In this document: piece after piece, positions 40,859-50,325 of the stretch
Layout of the letters: each line of letters opens with the position of its first letter
Position numbering within the stretch: the stretch's first letter is position 1
Source: Janthinobacterium sp. CG3
Lineage (GTDB): Bacteria > Pseudomonadota > Gammaproteobacteria > Burkholderiales > Burkholderiaceae_D
Reading direction: 5' to 3'
NCBI RefSeq assembly: GCF_000344615.1
Contig: NZ_KB467824.1
Span: 2,295,447-2,359,446 of the forward strand
Length of the DNA stretch: 64,000 bases
The notes under the pieces: model-generated
Seen by the model: the letters and a program-made list of their open reading frames with translations, nothing else
Told to the model about the DNA's origin: nothing
Database searches by the model: none
Made by a program: the position numbers and the translations under genes

Positions 40859-40882
40859 ATGATAATGATATACCATTATCAT
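40859..40882. promoter_or_regulatory. Fur-type box upstream of the TonB receptor gene
   Basis: Perfect 9-bp inverted repeat ATGATAATG - ATATAC - CATTATCAT, close to the classical Fur consensus of GATAAT repeats. It is 27 bp before the TonB receptor start and would repress it when metal is plentiful; it also lies about 125 bp upstream of the Fur-family gene. Confidence 0.85.
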
Positions 40883-40908
40883 TAAACATGAAACGCTGAA
40901 AGAACGCC

Positions 40909-43176
40909 ATGTCTCGCAAACCCGTCCCCGTTACCGTGCTGTCCGCCTTCCGTACATCAACTCCCGCCTTCTCCACTCATCGCCGACGCATTGGCCAGGC
41001 CGTCGCCATGGCGTGCATGGCGTCGCCCGCGCTTGTGCTAGCGCAGACCCATGCCACGGCCCCCGAGGCCACCCTGCAAACGGTCGTGGTCAGCGCCGAC
41101 TTGGAGCGCGGCATGACGCAGGACGCGCCGGCCGCGGTCGGCTCGCGGCTCGGCCTGAGCCTGCGCCAGACCCCGGCCTCGGTCGAGGTCATCGGCCAAG
41201 ACCTGATCCAACAGCGCGGTGCGCGCACCTTGGAAGAGGCGATGCGCGGCGCGGTCGGCATCAGCGTCGGCGGCAGCCCGTCCTCGCCAGGGCTGGCGTC
41301 CACGCGTGGATTCAACGGCGGCTTCGTCACTTACCTGTTCGACGGCGTGCGCATTTCCACGCCGACCATGTCGAGCCGGCCGCAAGACAGCTGGAATTAC
41401 GCGCGCATCGAAGTACTCAAGGGTCCGGCGTCGGTACTGTATGGCGAAGGCGGCATCGGTGGCGCGGTCAATTTTGTCAGCAAACAGCCCGATCGCAGCA
41501 ACCCCGGCTCGGAAGCCCTGATTTCCTACGGTAGTTTCAACTCCTCGCGTGCCGCCATCGGCAACGGCGGCGCACTGGGAGAAACCGCCGCCTATCGCTT
41601 CGATCTCAGCCACCAGCAATCCGTTGGCCATGTCGATCGCGGTGGCCAGCAACTCGATCACCTGACCACCGGCCTTGCCTTCGAACTGGCGCCGCGTATC
41701 ACATTGGACCTGTCGCTCGATTATCTGCGCGACGACGTCGACGCCTATAACGGCACGCCGCTGGTCAGCGGCGCTTTTGCGGCTGGCAATGCCACCTCGG
41801 TAGTGAGCACCAGCGACGGCCGGGTGATCGACCGCCGCATGGCTAAGCGGAATTACAACGTCGCCGACGCTCGCATGGATTCCGACAGCCTGTCGACGCG
41901 CGCGCGCCTGAACTGGCAGTTATCCGATGCCTGGATATTGCGCAATGACTTCAGCTATTACAACGCCCACCGCCGCTGGCGCAACGCCGAACAGGCCGTG
42001 TTCAACAAGAGTTCCGGCATGATCGATCGCGACCAGGTGGATGTCGGACACGATCATGAAGTCTGGGGCAACCGACTCGATCTGAGCCATGAGGGCAAGG
42101 TCGCCGGAATGGGAAACCGTTTTGTCGCCGGGCTGGAATACACCCACACTGATTTTTCGACCGAGCGCCGTTTTTCCAATGGTTTGGTGGCCGCGCCGGT
42201 CGATCCATTGAATCCGCTCGTCGGTTTCTACAATAGCGATCCGGCGCTCATGGTTGGCGGCGGCAATCGCACCGACATGACGGCAACGATCCCGGTGACC
42301 TCGATGTTTGTCGAAGACGCGCTGAAGCTTAGCGCTCAGTTTACACTGGTAACCGGCCTGCGCCACGACCGGATTCGTTTAGAGCGCACCATCGCCGACC
42401 TCAATACCGGCGCCAACAGCGCATTCACGAAAAACTACAGCGCCAATTCGCTGCGCTTGGGCGCCGTGTACGACCTGTCCAAGGCGACCGCGCTATATGC
42501 GCAAATCGCCGACGCGGCGGCGGCGGCCGGCACCTCCAACCTGCTGTTGCTATCGGCGGCGAATGCCAAATATCCGCTAACACGCGGTAGGCAAGTGGAA
42601 CTGGGCGTCAAGCAAAGCCTGCCGGACGCCCGACTGGAATGGACCGCCGCCGTCTACCAGATCGAGCAAAGCAACATACTCTCGCGCGATGCCGTCATCC
42701 CTACTTTGACCGTGAATAATGGCCAAGTTTCGTCACAGGGCATGGAACTTTCCGCAGCGTGGCGCGCCACCCGGCAATTCAGCTTGTCGGGCAACCTCGC
42801 CGTCCTCAAAGCGCAATTCGATACCTTGGTAGAGGCGGGAGGCGTATCGCGGATCGGCAATGTCCCGACCAACGTGCCCGAGCGCACCGCCAACCTGTGG
42901 GCCGATTACCGCTTTGCCGGCCTGCCCTTGTCGGCCGGTGCCAGTCTCAGTCATGTCGGCGCAATGTACACCGACAACGCCAATACGGTGCGCATCAACG
43001 GCTACACCTTGGCCGACGCCTATCTGGGCTATCGCCTGCCCAAGGCACTGGTCACTTTGCGCGTACGCAATCTTGGCGACAAACTGTACGCCACGTGGAG
43101 CGGTCCCAGCGCCGCCAACCAGCTGATATTGGGATCGCCTCGCAGCGTCGACCTGACCGTCAAGTTCGACTTCTGA
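40909..43176 (+). CDS. TonB-dependent siderophore receptor
   Basis: Outer-membrane receptor, 755 residues. Signal sequence near residues 28-46 (cleavage near LAQTHA), plug domain with LRQTPASVEVIGQDLI and IEVLKGPASVLYGEGGIGGAVNF, then a 22-strand-type barrel ending VDLTVKFDF with the C-terminal Phe. No STN domain, so it transports but does not signal. Preceded by a strong Fur box; followed 10 bp later by a DUF418 membrane protein, probably in one operon. Ferric siderophore is the likely ligand, but the type is not evident. Confidence 0.92.
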   Translation: MSRKPVPVTVLSAFRTSTPAFSTHRRRIGQAVAMACMASPALVLAQTHATAPEATLQTVVVSADLERGMTQDAPAAVGSRLGLSLRQTPASVEVIGQDLIQQRGARTLEEAMRGAVGISVGGSPSSPGLASTRGFNGGFVTYLFDGVRISTPTMSSRPQDSWNYARIEVLKGPASVLYGEGGIGGAVNFVSKQPDRSNPGSEALISYGSFNSSRAAIGNGGALGETAAYRFDLSHQQSVGHVDRGGQQLDHLTTGLAFELAPRITLDLSLDYLRDDVDAYNGTPLVSGAFAAGNATSVVSTSDGRVIDRRMAKRNYNVADARMDSDSLSTRARLNWQLSDAWILRNDFSYYNAHRRWRNAEQAVFNKSSGMIDRDQVDVGHDHEVWGNRLDLSHEGKVAGMGNRFVAGLEYTHTDFSTERRFSNGLVAAPVDPLNPLVGFYNSDPALMVGGGNRTDMTATIPVTSMFVEDALKLSAQFTLVTGLRHDRIRLERTIADLNTGANSAFTKNYSANSLRLGAVYDLSKATALYAQIADAAAAAGTSNLLLLSAANAKYPLTRGRQVELGVKQSLPDARLEWTAAVYQIEQSNILSRDAVIPTLTVNNGQVSSQGMELSAAWRATRQFSLSGNLAVLKAQFDTLVEAGGVSRIGNVPTNVPERTANLWADYRFAGLPLSAGASLSHVGAMYTDNANTVRINGYTLADAYLGYRLPKALVTLRVRNLGDKLYATWSGPSAANQLILGSPRSVDLTVKFDF

Positions 43177-43186
43177 GCAGCGACGC

Positions 43187-44398
43187 ATGCGCGCCACACT
43201 CAAGCCAACTCCCGCCGGGCAGCGGATCGACTTGCTCGATTGCGTACGTGGCTTTGCGCTGATCGGTATCTGCATCGCCAACCTGGTGAGCTTCGCCGGC
43301 CTGTACGTGATGACGCCGGATCAGCTTAGCGCCCTGCCGTGGCCGGTCGCCGATCGCATCGTGTTGTTCCTGGTCGACTGCTTCGTCGAGGGTAAATTCT
43401 ATACACTGTTTTCCGTGCTTTTTGGCATAGGATTTGGTTTGCAGGCAGGCAAGGCAGAACGTTTGTCGGCACCTTTTGCCGGGTTCTGGTGTCGTCGCAT
43501 GGCCGCCCTGTGTTTGTTCGGGCTGATTCACCTCTTCCTGATCTGGTATGGCGACATCCTCACGCTATACAGTGTCATGGGCGTGCTCTTGCTGTGTTTT
43601 CGCACGCTGAAGTCCCACCATCTGCTGTGGTGGATCGGCGGCTTGTTACTGATGCCGCTGGCGATACAGACCGGGCATTTTTTGACGTCGGAGCAACCGT
43701 TTTGGCAATCGTTGGCCCAGTTGCAAACGCAATTGAAGACGCATTGGGGTTTTGCCGGGAGATCGCTGTTCGAGATGCGCAGTTCGAACAATGGCCTGGA
43801 AATACTCGCCTCCAACATGGTCAATGCCGTTACGCGCCCGATGAGTTATTTACAGTCCGGACGGCCGTTCCAAGTGCTGGGACAGTTCGTCCTCGGTTTC
43901 TGGATAGCGCGCGAGATACTGCCCCGCTTGAACGAGCCGACATTCCTCCGCGCGCGCTCGCCATGGCCGTTTGCCTTGGTTGGCCTGGTGTGTAGCGCGG
44001 TCTATGCGGCAATCAAGGCGTACACCCACTCGCCCAGCTCCGAGGGCGCGCTGGGCATGGTTCAGTCGCTGGTGTACCACGCCGGCAGCACCACGCTGGC
44101 GCTGTGTTATCTGCTGCTGATCGCGCGTCTGTGGCAGGCGCCCCGGTGGCGCGCGATGGTCGCATGGCTGCTTCCATTGGGGCGTATGCCGCTGACGAAT
44201 TATCTCTCGCAAAGCGTCATCGCGTTGCTCTTGTTCTATGGTTTTGGGCTGGGATGGATGGGCGAATTTCCATTCGCCGCCCTGATTCCACTGACCATGT
44301 CGATCATTCTGTTGCAACGCGCGCTGTGCCAATGCTGGCTGCGACATTGGCAGCAAGGCCCGCTGGAACGACTGTGGCGATGGCTCGCCTATCCGTAA
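43187..44398 (+). CDS. DUF418-domain membrane protein
   Basis: Polytopic inner-membrane protein, 403 residues, with about ten hydrophobic segments. The N-terminal RIDLLDCVRGFALIGICIAN and the C-terminal GRMPLTNYLSQSVIALLLF are typical of the YeiB/DUF418 family. Such proteins are unassigned; relation to acyltransferase-3-like membrane enzymes has been proposed. It starts 10 bp after the TonB receptor stop, so may modify or move a siderophore component (inference). Confidence 0.85.
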   Translation: MRATLKPTPAGQRIDLLDCVRGFALIGICIANLVSFAGLYVMTPDQLSALPWPVADRIVLFLVDCFVEGKFYTLFSVLFGIGFGLQAGKAERLSAPFAGFWCRRMAALCLFGLIHLFLIWYGDILTLYSVMGVLLLCFRTLKSHHLLWWIGGLLLMPLAIQTGHFLTSEQPFWQSLAQLQTQLKTHWGFAGRSLFEMRSSNNGLEILASNMVNAVTRPMSYLQSGRPFQVLGQFVLGFWIAREILPRLNEPTFLRARSPWPFALVGLVCSAVYAAIKAYTHSPSSEGALGMVQSLVYHAGSTTLALCYLLLIARLWQAPRWRAMVAWLLPLGRMPLTNYLSQSVIALLLFYGFGLGWMGEFPFAALIPLTMSIILLQRALCQCWLRHWQQGPLERLWRWLAYP

Positions 44399-44593
44399 GC
44401 ATCCCAGGTGTGCTTGAGGTCGGACGGCGGGCATGGCACATGGTCGGTCAGCTATCGACCGCAAGCGGACAGCCGAGCTTTGCGCGCCGACTTCCGGCAT
44501 AGTATTCTGCTTGCCATAGGTCGAAAGTGCGCCGCGCGGGTGCTCTGTACTGCGCCAACGCGTTCCAAACAGGCTGAACAGCCAAAAGAAAGC

Positions 44594-45445
44594 ATGACAA
44601 TGCAAGAATTGAGAGTTCTGAAGGATGCGGCCATGTGCCAGCCAAGTCGCTGGCGCGGCAGCGCAGCCATCGCGGTGCTGTGTTGCCTGGCAATGTCGGG
44701 TTGCTCCAACTGGATGAAGGCTGGCATGCTACAGATACGACCTTTCACGGGATTCAACGATGTTTCGACGGCGTCTTTGGTGCACGTGGATAGCACGGCG
44801 TCAGGGCAAACACTGGCTTTGGCGCAACAGTTGCAGCAGGCATATGCCGCAGCACAAACAACAATTGAGCACACACACGGCGCCGGCTTCAAGTCTCCCA
44901 ACGTATATGTCTGTGCGAGCGAGGCTTGTTATGCCAAATATGTAATGATCGCAGACTCCAGCGCCGAAACTGGACAGGGCGGCAACACTGTCATCCTGAA
45001 CGCCGTTCGGCTCCTGAAAAACGACAGCGGTCTGCCAATTTTTACGCATGAGTTATCGCACATATTCTGGTTCCAACACGGCCAGCGGTGCGCGCCGCGC
45101 TGGTGGCTGGAAGGGATGGCAGTGGCCAGCTCTGGTGGTGGTGCGGAGAAGGTCAGCGACGCGCAGGCGCGACAGTTGCTGCGTGAAGGTCAGGCTTTTC
45201 GACCAGCGTTGGAGAATGGTTGCTTCAAGCCCGCCCAACGCGGCAGCTTAAGCTGGGCAGCCTACTACCGACAAGCAGCGATGTTCGTCAGTTACCTCAG
45301 AGAAAGCGCGCCACGCTTTGCACACGCGCTCGAACTCATGCGCCAAGGCGAAAACGTGGGGATAGCCCTGCAAACCGCGTACGGGCAGCCGGTGGCAGAG
45401 CTGTGGGAACAGTGGCGCAAGAAAGAAATGGTGCTGGCTCAATAG
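44594..45445 (+). CDS. Lipoprotein with a gluzincin-type metallopeptidase motif
   Basis: Unrecognised protein, 283 residues. A lipobox CLAMSGC gives a lipidated Cys at about residue 37. HELSHIFW at about 152-156 provides the HExxH zinc motif, and WLEGMA about 17 residues later (Glu 173) fits the third ligand of gluzincin-type peptidases (MA clan). Hence a periplasmic or outer-membrane anchored zinc protease is possible, though activity is unproven. It follows the DUF418 gene by 195 bp, and is convergent with the PepSY gene. The ATG at 44594 or the next ATG two codons later could be the start; both leave the lipobox intact. Confidence 0.68.
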   Translation: MTMQELRVLKDAAMCQPSRWRGSAAIAVLCCLAMSGCSNWMKAGMLQIRPFTGFNDVSTASLVHVDSTASGQTLALAQQLQQAYAAAQTTIEHTHGAGFKSPNVYVCASEACYAKYVMIADSSAETGQGGNTVILNAVRLLKNDSGLPIFTHELSHIFWFQHGQRCAPRWWLEGMAVASSGGGAEKVSDAQARQLLREGQAFRPALENGCFKPAQRGSLSWAAYYRQAAMFVSYLRESAPRFAHALELMRQGENVGIALQTAYGQPVAELWEQWRKKEMVLAQ

Positions 45446-45482
45446 ACAAGGCTGGAGCGAAGACGGAAAGCACACCGTCACG

Positions 45483-47114
45483 CTACAAAACGGGGTCAGG
45501 TCTCGATATGGTGGTTTCGTTGCCGACCGGCAGCTCCATCGGCGCGCCGGCCCAAACGCTGTCGGACGGGCCGGCGGCGGCCCGCCGCGCCGAGGCGCGC
45601 GCCATCGACCACAGCGCCAGCGCGCCGGCCGCCGCCACCACGTCGACGCCCAGCGCCGCCGCGCTGCCATGCGCCCACAGGTTAAGCGCGGGAAACGCCC
45701 ACGCGAGCAGGCTGGTCAGCGGAATCGCCGCGGTGCCGGCCGCCGCCAGCCGCAGCAGGGTCGGCGCGGCGTTGCCGGCGCCGCGCAGGAAGGCCCAGGC
45801 CACGCTGGCGACGAAGACGGCGTAGTAAATCCGCCGGTGCCATTCGTCGGGCGCGGCCACCCTGCCCTCCAGCCATTTGGACGCGGCGATCGCCAGCGAA
45901 ATGCCGGCGACGCAACCGACGGCGACGCCAACCGTGCCGGCCGCCAGCAGGCGCGCCGAGCGTTGCTGGACCACCGGCCCGGCGTTCTTGCGCGCGGCCT
46001 TGCGCCGCGTTTCGACCCACAGCAGATTGCCCGAATAGAACAGGAAGGCGCCGGCCAGGCCCAGCAGGAAATAGCTCCAGCGCACCGCCTCGCCGCCGAA
46101 ACTGCCCAGGTGCAGCGAAAAGAACGCCGATACCGGCGCCGACCAGGTGCCCTGCGCACCGGGGAAGTAGGCGGTGTTGACGATCTCGCCGCTGACCGCG
46201 CTCATCACCAGGAAACCTTCGGCGCGCGTCATATAGCGGCCGTCGTGGCCGGCCACGCGCACCTGCGCCCCAGCCGTGCCGGGCGCGCGGTAATGCAGCG
46301 CCGCGACCGCGAAACCGGGCGACGCCGCGCCGACCCGCGCCAGCAGCGCGGCGGCCGGCAGCATCGGCGCCGGGCTGCCGTCCGGCGCGATGGCGGAGTA
46401 CGCGCTGCCGGCCTTCATCATCGGCGCCAGCCCGTCCTTATAGATAAGCTTGTCCTGGACGTCGTAAAACTGGTCGTGCAGGCCGAACGTCACCGCCGTC
46501 AGCGCGATCACCAGGTGGAACGGCAGGCTGGCGATGCCGACGACGTTGTGCGCGTCGAGCCACATGCGCTTCAGGTTGCGCCCTAGCCGCAGCGCGAAAA
46601 AGTCCTTTACCAGCGACGGCAACAGGATGATTACGCCCGACACCAGCGCCACCGCGTACAGCAGGCTGACGACGCCCATCAAGTGCTCGCCCAGCTCCAG
46701 GTCGCCGGGAACGCCGCCGGTGCGGTGCAGCGTATCGACAAACTGCGCCAGCCCGGACGGATGCAGGCGCTCAACCCGCAGCGCGCCGTCCGGCCCCAGG
46801 TTGGCCGACAGCGGCGCGCGGTCGCCGCGGCCCTTCTGCCAGGTCAGGCGCGCCGGCAGATGCTCGGCCTCGCCCAGGTGCAGCGTGAACTCCTTGCGCG
46901 CGTCCGGGCGCGCCGCCAGCGTTTGCGCGATCAAGGCGTCGGCCTGCGCCAGCGTCGGCTTGCTCAAGCGCGTCGGCGCCGAGGCCCAGCGCGCCAGCGG
47001 CTCCTCGAACATCGTGATGGCGCCGGCGTAGAAGGCGATAAACAGCAACAGGCCGCTGACGATGCCGGTCCAGGTATGCACGGTTTTATACAAACGGATC
47101 ACTTCAGTACGCAT
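45483..47114 (-). CDS. PepSY-domain membrane protein (siderophore-iron reductase type)
   Basis: PepSY-associated membrane protein, 543 residues. The N-terminal TM segment (TWTGIVSGLLLFIAFYAGAI) and a C-terminal group of hydrophobic helices flank a periplasmic PepSY region. Members of this group (PiuB/FoxB-like) are thought to reduce ferric siderophores at the inner membrane. Histidines in TWTG-adjacent VHTW and HNVVGIASLPFHLVIA may coordinate haem. It is last of an operon with DUF3649, DUF3325, a TonB receptor and fecIR. The ATG at 47114 has GAGG five bases upstream. Confidence 0.88.
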   Translation of the reverse strand: MRTEVIRLYKTVHTWTGIVSGLLLFIAFYAGAITMFEEPLARWASAPTRLSKPTLAQADALIAQTLAARPDARKEFTLHLGEAEHLPARLTWQKGRGDRAPLSANLGPDGALRVERLHPSGLAQFVDTLHRTGGVPGDLELGEHLMGVVSLLYAVALVSGVIILLPSLVKDFFALRLGRNLKRMWLDAHNVVGIASLPFHLVIALTAVTFGLHDQFYDVQDKLIYKDGLAPMMKAGSAYSAIAPDGSPAPMLPAAALLARVGAASPGFAVAALHYRAPGTAGAQVRVAGHDGRYMTRAEGFLVMSAVSGEIVNTAYFPGAQGTWSAPVSAFFSLHLGSFGGEAVRWSYFLLGLAGAFLFYSGNLLWVETRRKAARKNAGPVVQQRSARLLAAGTVGVAVGCVAGISLAIAASKWLEGRVAAPDEWHRRIYYAVFVASVAWAFLRGAGNAAPTLLRLAAAGTAAIPLTSLLAWAFPALNLWAHGSAAALGVDVVAAAGALALWSMARASARRAAAGPSDSVWAGAPMELPVGNETTISRPDPVL

Positions 47115-47121
47115 CGACGCC

Positions 47122-47406
47122 TCAGGAAAGAAAATGGCGGCAGGCGAACAGCCCGCCGAAGGCCAGCGCGTTGGCGCCGCCCAGCCACAGCCAGGCCCGC
47201 GCACCGCTGCGGAACAGGAACACGAAACTGAGCACGCTGGCCCAGACCGGCGCCGCCAGCCACATGGTCAGTTGATACTTGTTGGTCGCCGCCGGGCCGC
47301 CGGGGCTGAGCCAGGCGAACAAGCCGCACAGCGAGATGGCCAGGCCGAAGCCCAGCACGACGCCGGCGACGCTCTTGCTCCACCAGTCGAGTCGAATGGT
47401 CGCCAT
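47122..47406 (-). CDS. DUF3649-family small membrane protein
   Basis: Small inner-membrane protein of 94 residues with three hydrophobic segments (WWSKSVAGVVLGFGLAISLC, then LTMWLAAPVWASVLSFVFLF). It is typically found between DUF3325 and a PepSY reductase in iron-uptake operons of Burkholderiales, as here. Function unassigned; probably an accessory of the reductase. The start at 47406 lies two bases beyond the upstream stop. Confidence 0.82.
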   Translation of the reverse strand: MATIRLDWWSKSVAGVVLGFGLAISLCGLFAWLSPGGPAATNKYQLTMWLAAPVWASVLSFVFLFRSGARAWLWLGGANALAFGGLFACRHFLS

Positions 47407-47408
47407 CG

Positions 47409-47687
47409 CTAGCGCCCCCTGCGCAGATTGCGCCAGGCGGCCAGGTACGGCAACGCGACCCAGCACAACATGGTCAGCGTCAGCATCGTGAAAATGGCGG
47501 TGGCGACGTGCATCAGCCGCAGCCACAGCAGCATCGCGGCCAGGGCCAGCACGGCGCCGGCGAGGCGCCCGGCGAACGCCGGCCAGGGCCGCGCCAGCCA
47601 CTGCTGGCGCGGCGCCGCCAAATACAGGCACAGCGAGGCGGCGCAGGTGGCCGCCAGCGCCAACCAGACGAACCAAGGATCCATCAT
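47409..47687 (-). CDS. DUF3325-family small membrane protein
   Basis: Small inner-membrane protein, 92 residues with three hydrophobic stretches (WFVWLALAATCAASLCLYLA and others). Conserved partner of DUF3649 and PepSY proteins in iron operons. The ATG at 47687 follows GGAG by about seven bases and overlaps the TGA of the esterase remnant. Function unassigned. Confidence 0.82.
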   Translation of the reverse strand: MMDPWFVWLALAATCAASLCLYLAAPRQQWLARPWPAFAGRLAGAVLALAAMLLWLRLMHVATAIFTMLTLTMLCWVALPYLAAWRNLRRGR

Positions 47688-47862
47688 TTTTTCTCCAGGA
47701 AAAAAGCCAAGCCGCGCGACAGCGCCGGCTCGACGCCGGTGGCCTTGCCGCGCCGCGCCGCCTTGCGGCTCATCAAAACCAGCCTGGGAAAGGCGGCGTT
47801 GCCGTCCAGCGCGTACAGCACCGGATAGCCGGCGCCCGCCGCGGAGGTATCGACGCCGCCAC
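47684..47862 (-). pseudogene. Siderophore-esterase (IroE/Fes-like) remnant
   Basis: Between the TonB receptor stop and DUF3325 an open frame of about 60 codons encodes AGYPVLYALDGNAAF and KATGVEPALSRG. YPVLY-LDGNAAF is the start of the alpha/beta-hydrolase domain in IroE-like trilactone siderophore esterases, which free iron from imported siderophore. After TGVEPAL the expected VVGIGYP is replaced by a short unrelated tail and a stop, and no start codon lies in frame after the receptor stop. So this is a deletion remnant with no nucleophile elbow or catalytic triad. Confidence 0.65.
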
Positions 47863-47865
47863 CGC

Positions 47866-50325
47866 TTAAAAGTCCGTCGCGGCGGCCAGCTTGAAGACGC
47901 GCGCCGCGCCCTGCGTGACGAAGCCGTCGTTGAACGAACCGGCCCAGTAGCTCTTGTCGAACAGGTTCTCGACGTTGGCGCGCAGCACCACGTCGCGGCC
48001 CATGGCGCGGGCGGCGTAGCGCGCGCCAAGGTCGTAGCGGGTCCAGCTGCCGATCTGCTGGGTGTTCTTGGCGTTGACGAACTGCGCGCCGGTGTAGATC
48101 GCGCGGGCGTTCAGCGCCAGCGCCGGCAAGGCCGCCACCTGCCACTCGGCGCCCAGGTTGGCCTTCCATTTCGGCGTGCCGAACGCGGTGTTGCCGTTGT
48201 TCGGCTTGCCCTCGCCGAAGGTCAGCTTGCCCTCGGTGTAGGCGAGCCCGCCCTGCAACTGCAGCTGCGCGCCGACCTGGCCGAACGCGCTCCATTCCAG
48301 GCCGCGGTTGCGCTGGCCGCCACCGATGCCATACAGCTTGCTCTGCTCGTCGTAGACCACGCCCGGCTTCTTGATCTGGAAGGCGCTGACGGTGTGGGCG
48401 AAACGGCCCAGGTCCCATTTGAGGCCCGCCTCGACTTGCTTCGCCTTGTACTGCGGGAATTCGAAGCCGTTGTTGTTCGACTGCGGATCGTTCACCTTGC
48501 TGCCCTGGCTCAAGCCCTCGATCGCGTTGGCGTACAACGACACCGGCGCGTCCCACGGCTTGAGCACTAGCCCCAGCGCCGGCGTCAGCGCGCTCTTGTC
48601 ATACTCGAGCCCCTTCACCCCCTTGCCGTCGAACGTGGCCGACTGCACCCGCTGGTGGCGCGCCCCCAGCGTCAGCAGCACCTTGTCGCCGGCGAACGCC
48701 AGCGTGTCGGCCAGCGCGACACTGGACAGGGTGGCGTCGCCGCTTTGCAGCGGCGCGCCCGGCGTGGCGGCCAGCAGCGGCGTCACCGGCTGGTAGATGT
48801 TCGACTTGTACAACGGGCTGTTCATCACCGTGGCGCGGCCGCCGTCGAGCCGGATCGCGTTGGCGCCGAGCGTCATCTGGTGCTTGACCGGGCCGCTGGA
48901 AAAGCGCGCGCGCAGGCCGACCTCGGCCGACACCGTGTCGCTCGAGCCGCGCTGGTTGTAGGTCTGGCCGTCGTAGTCGCCGGCCGCGTTCTTGATGCGC
49001 GCGCGCGTGCCGTTGATGTAGCCGGCATAGCGGTAGCGCATCGCGCCCAAGCCGGCGTAGGCGTTCAAGCTGTCGCTGAACTCGTAGTCGGCGTGCAGCA
49101 GCGCCGCCTGCGTGTCGAGCTTGCCGAAAATGCCGCGCAGCAGATTGGTGCCCGCCTTCGGCGGCGCGTTCACGCCCGGCCCGGCGAACGTCGCCATCCA
49201 CGAGCTGCCGTTGGTGATGTGCTCCCCGTCCTTGTAGGCGTCGAGCGACATCCGCAGCTTCTCGCCGCGGTAGTCCAGCGCCACCGAGGCCAGGCTGCGC
49301 TCCTTGTTCTGCCCGTCAACGCCGACCTTGCCGTCGCGGTAGGCCGCGTTCACGCGCACGCCGAAGCGCTGGCCTTGGCCGAAACGCTGGCCGACGTCGA
49401 GGTGCACGCCGAGTTGCGACTCGCCGCTGAAGTCGGCCGCGACGCGGCGCAGCGGTTCGTCGCCGGCGCGCTTGGGCACCAGGTTGACGACCGCGCCGAC
49501 CGAACCCTGCGGCGCCATGCCGCCCAACAGCGCGCCCGGCCCCTTCAGCACCTCGACCCGCTCCAGGAACTCGGTCGGCACGTGGCCCTGCGGCGCCACG
49601 CCGTACATGCCGTTGAAGGCCAGGTCTTCGTTGCTGATCTCGAAACCGCGGATGCTGAAGTTCTCGTAGATATGCCCCTCCGACGTGGTCGCGCGGATCG
49701 ACGGGTCGTTCAGCAGCACCGCCGCCACCGTCGACGCCTGCTGGTCTTCGATCAGCTTGGCGGTGAAACTGGTGGTGTGGAAGGGCGCGTCCATGATGTC
49801 GGTGTTACCCAGCATGCCGAGCGCGCTGCCGCGCGCCACGTGGCCGCCGGCGTAGGCCGCCGGCAGCTCGTCGGGCGAGGCGGCGGCCGTCACCTGGATG
49901 GTGCGCAGCACGGTTTCGCCGCTGGCGGCGTCGGCGGCGGCGCTTGTAGGCGGCCCCTTCGGCGCCACAACCAGCACATAGCCGGCGTCGGTCCTGCCGA
50001 TGACGAAGGCGCTGCCGCGCAAGAGCGCGTTGAAGCCCTCCTCGACGCCGAAGCCGCCCTTCAGCGCTTCGCTGCGCAAGCCCTGCACCTTGTCGGCGTC
50101 GAGCGCGACGGCGACCCCGGAGCGCTGGGCGAAACGGTTCAGGGCGGCCGCCAGCGGGCCGGCCGGGATGTCGTACTGGACGACGGCCGCCGCCTGGGTT
50201 TGCGCGGCGGCGTGGCCGCCGAGCGCCAGCGTGCTGGCGAAGGCCAGGTGGATGGCCAGGGCCAACGGGATCAGGCGCGCCTTCGGCGCGCTGGCGGCAA
50301 CTACAGATGCGTGTTTGGACAACAT
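47866..50325 (-). CDS. TonB-dependent ferric siderophore receptor with signalling (STN) domain
   Basis: Outer-membrane receptor of the FpvA/FecA kind, 819 residues. After the signal peptide (cleaved near AAAQT) an STN domain covers about 50-110 (VQYDIPAGPLAAALNRFAQ), which contacts FecR to signal across the outer membrane. The plug includes RVEVLKGPGALLGGMAPQGS, and the barrel ends FKLAAATDF with a C-terminal Phe. It lies downstream of fecI-fecR, which it should activate when the siderophore binds. The ATG at 50325 is preferred; a GTG at 50334 is the alternative. Confidence 0.92.
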   Translation of the reverse strand: MLSKHASVVAASAPKARLIPLALAIHLAFASTLALGGHAAAQTQAAAVVQYDIPAGPLAAALNRFAQRSGVAVALDADKVQGLRSEALKGGFGVEEGFNALLRGSAFVIGRTDAGYVLVVAPKGPPTSAAADAASGETVLRTIQVTAAASPDELPAAYAGGHVARGSALGMLGNTDIMDAPFHTTSFTAKLIEDQQASTVAAVLLNDPSIRATTSEGHIYENFSIRGFEISNEDLAFNGMYGVAPQGHVPTEFLERVEVLKGPGALLGGMAPQGSVGAVVNLVPKRAGDEPLRRVAADFSGESQLGVHLDVGQRFGQGQRFGVRVNAAYRDGKVGVDGQNKERSLASVALDYRGEKLRMSLDAYKDGEHITNGSSWMATFAGPGVNAPPKAGTNLLRGIFGKLDTQAALLHADYEFSDSLNAYAGLGAMRYRYAGYINGTRARIKNAAGDYDGQTYNQRGSSDTVSAEVGLRARFSSGPVKHQMTLGANAIRLDGGRATVMNSPLYKSNIYQPVTPLLAATPGAPLQSGDATLSSVALADTLAFAGDKVLLTLGARHQRVQSATFDGKGVKGLEYDKSALTPALGLVLKPWDAPVSLYANAIEGLSQGSKVNDPQSNNNGFEFPQYKAKQVEAGLKWDLGRFAHTVSAFQIKKPGVVYDEQSKLYGIGGGQRNRGLEWSAFGQVGAQLQLQGGLAYTEGKLTFGEGKPNNGNTAFGTPKWKANLGAEWQVAALPALALNARAIYTGAQFVNAKNTQQIGSWTRYDLGARYAARAMGRDVVLRANVENLFDKSYWAGSFNDGFVTQGAARVFKLAAATDF

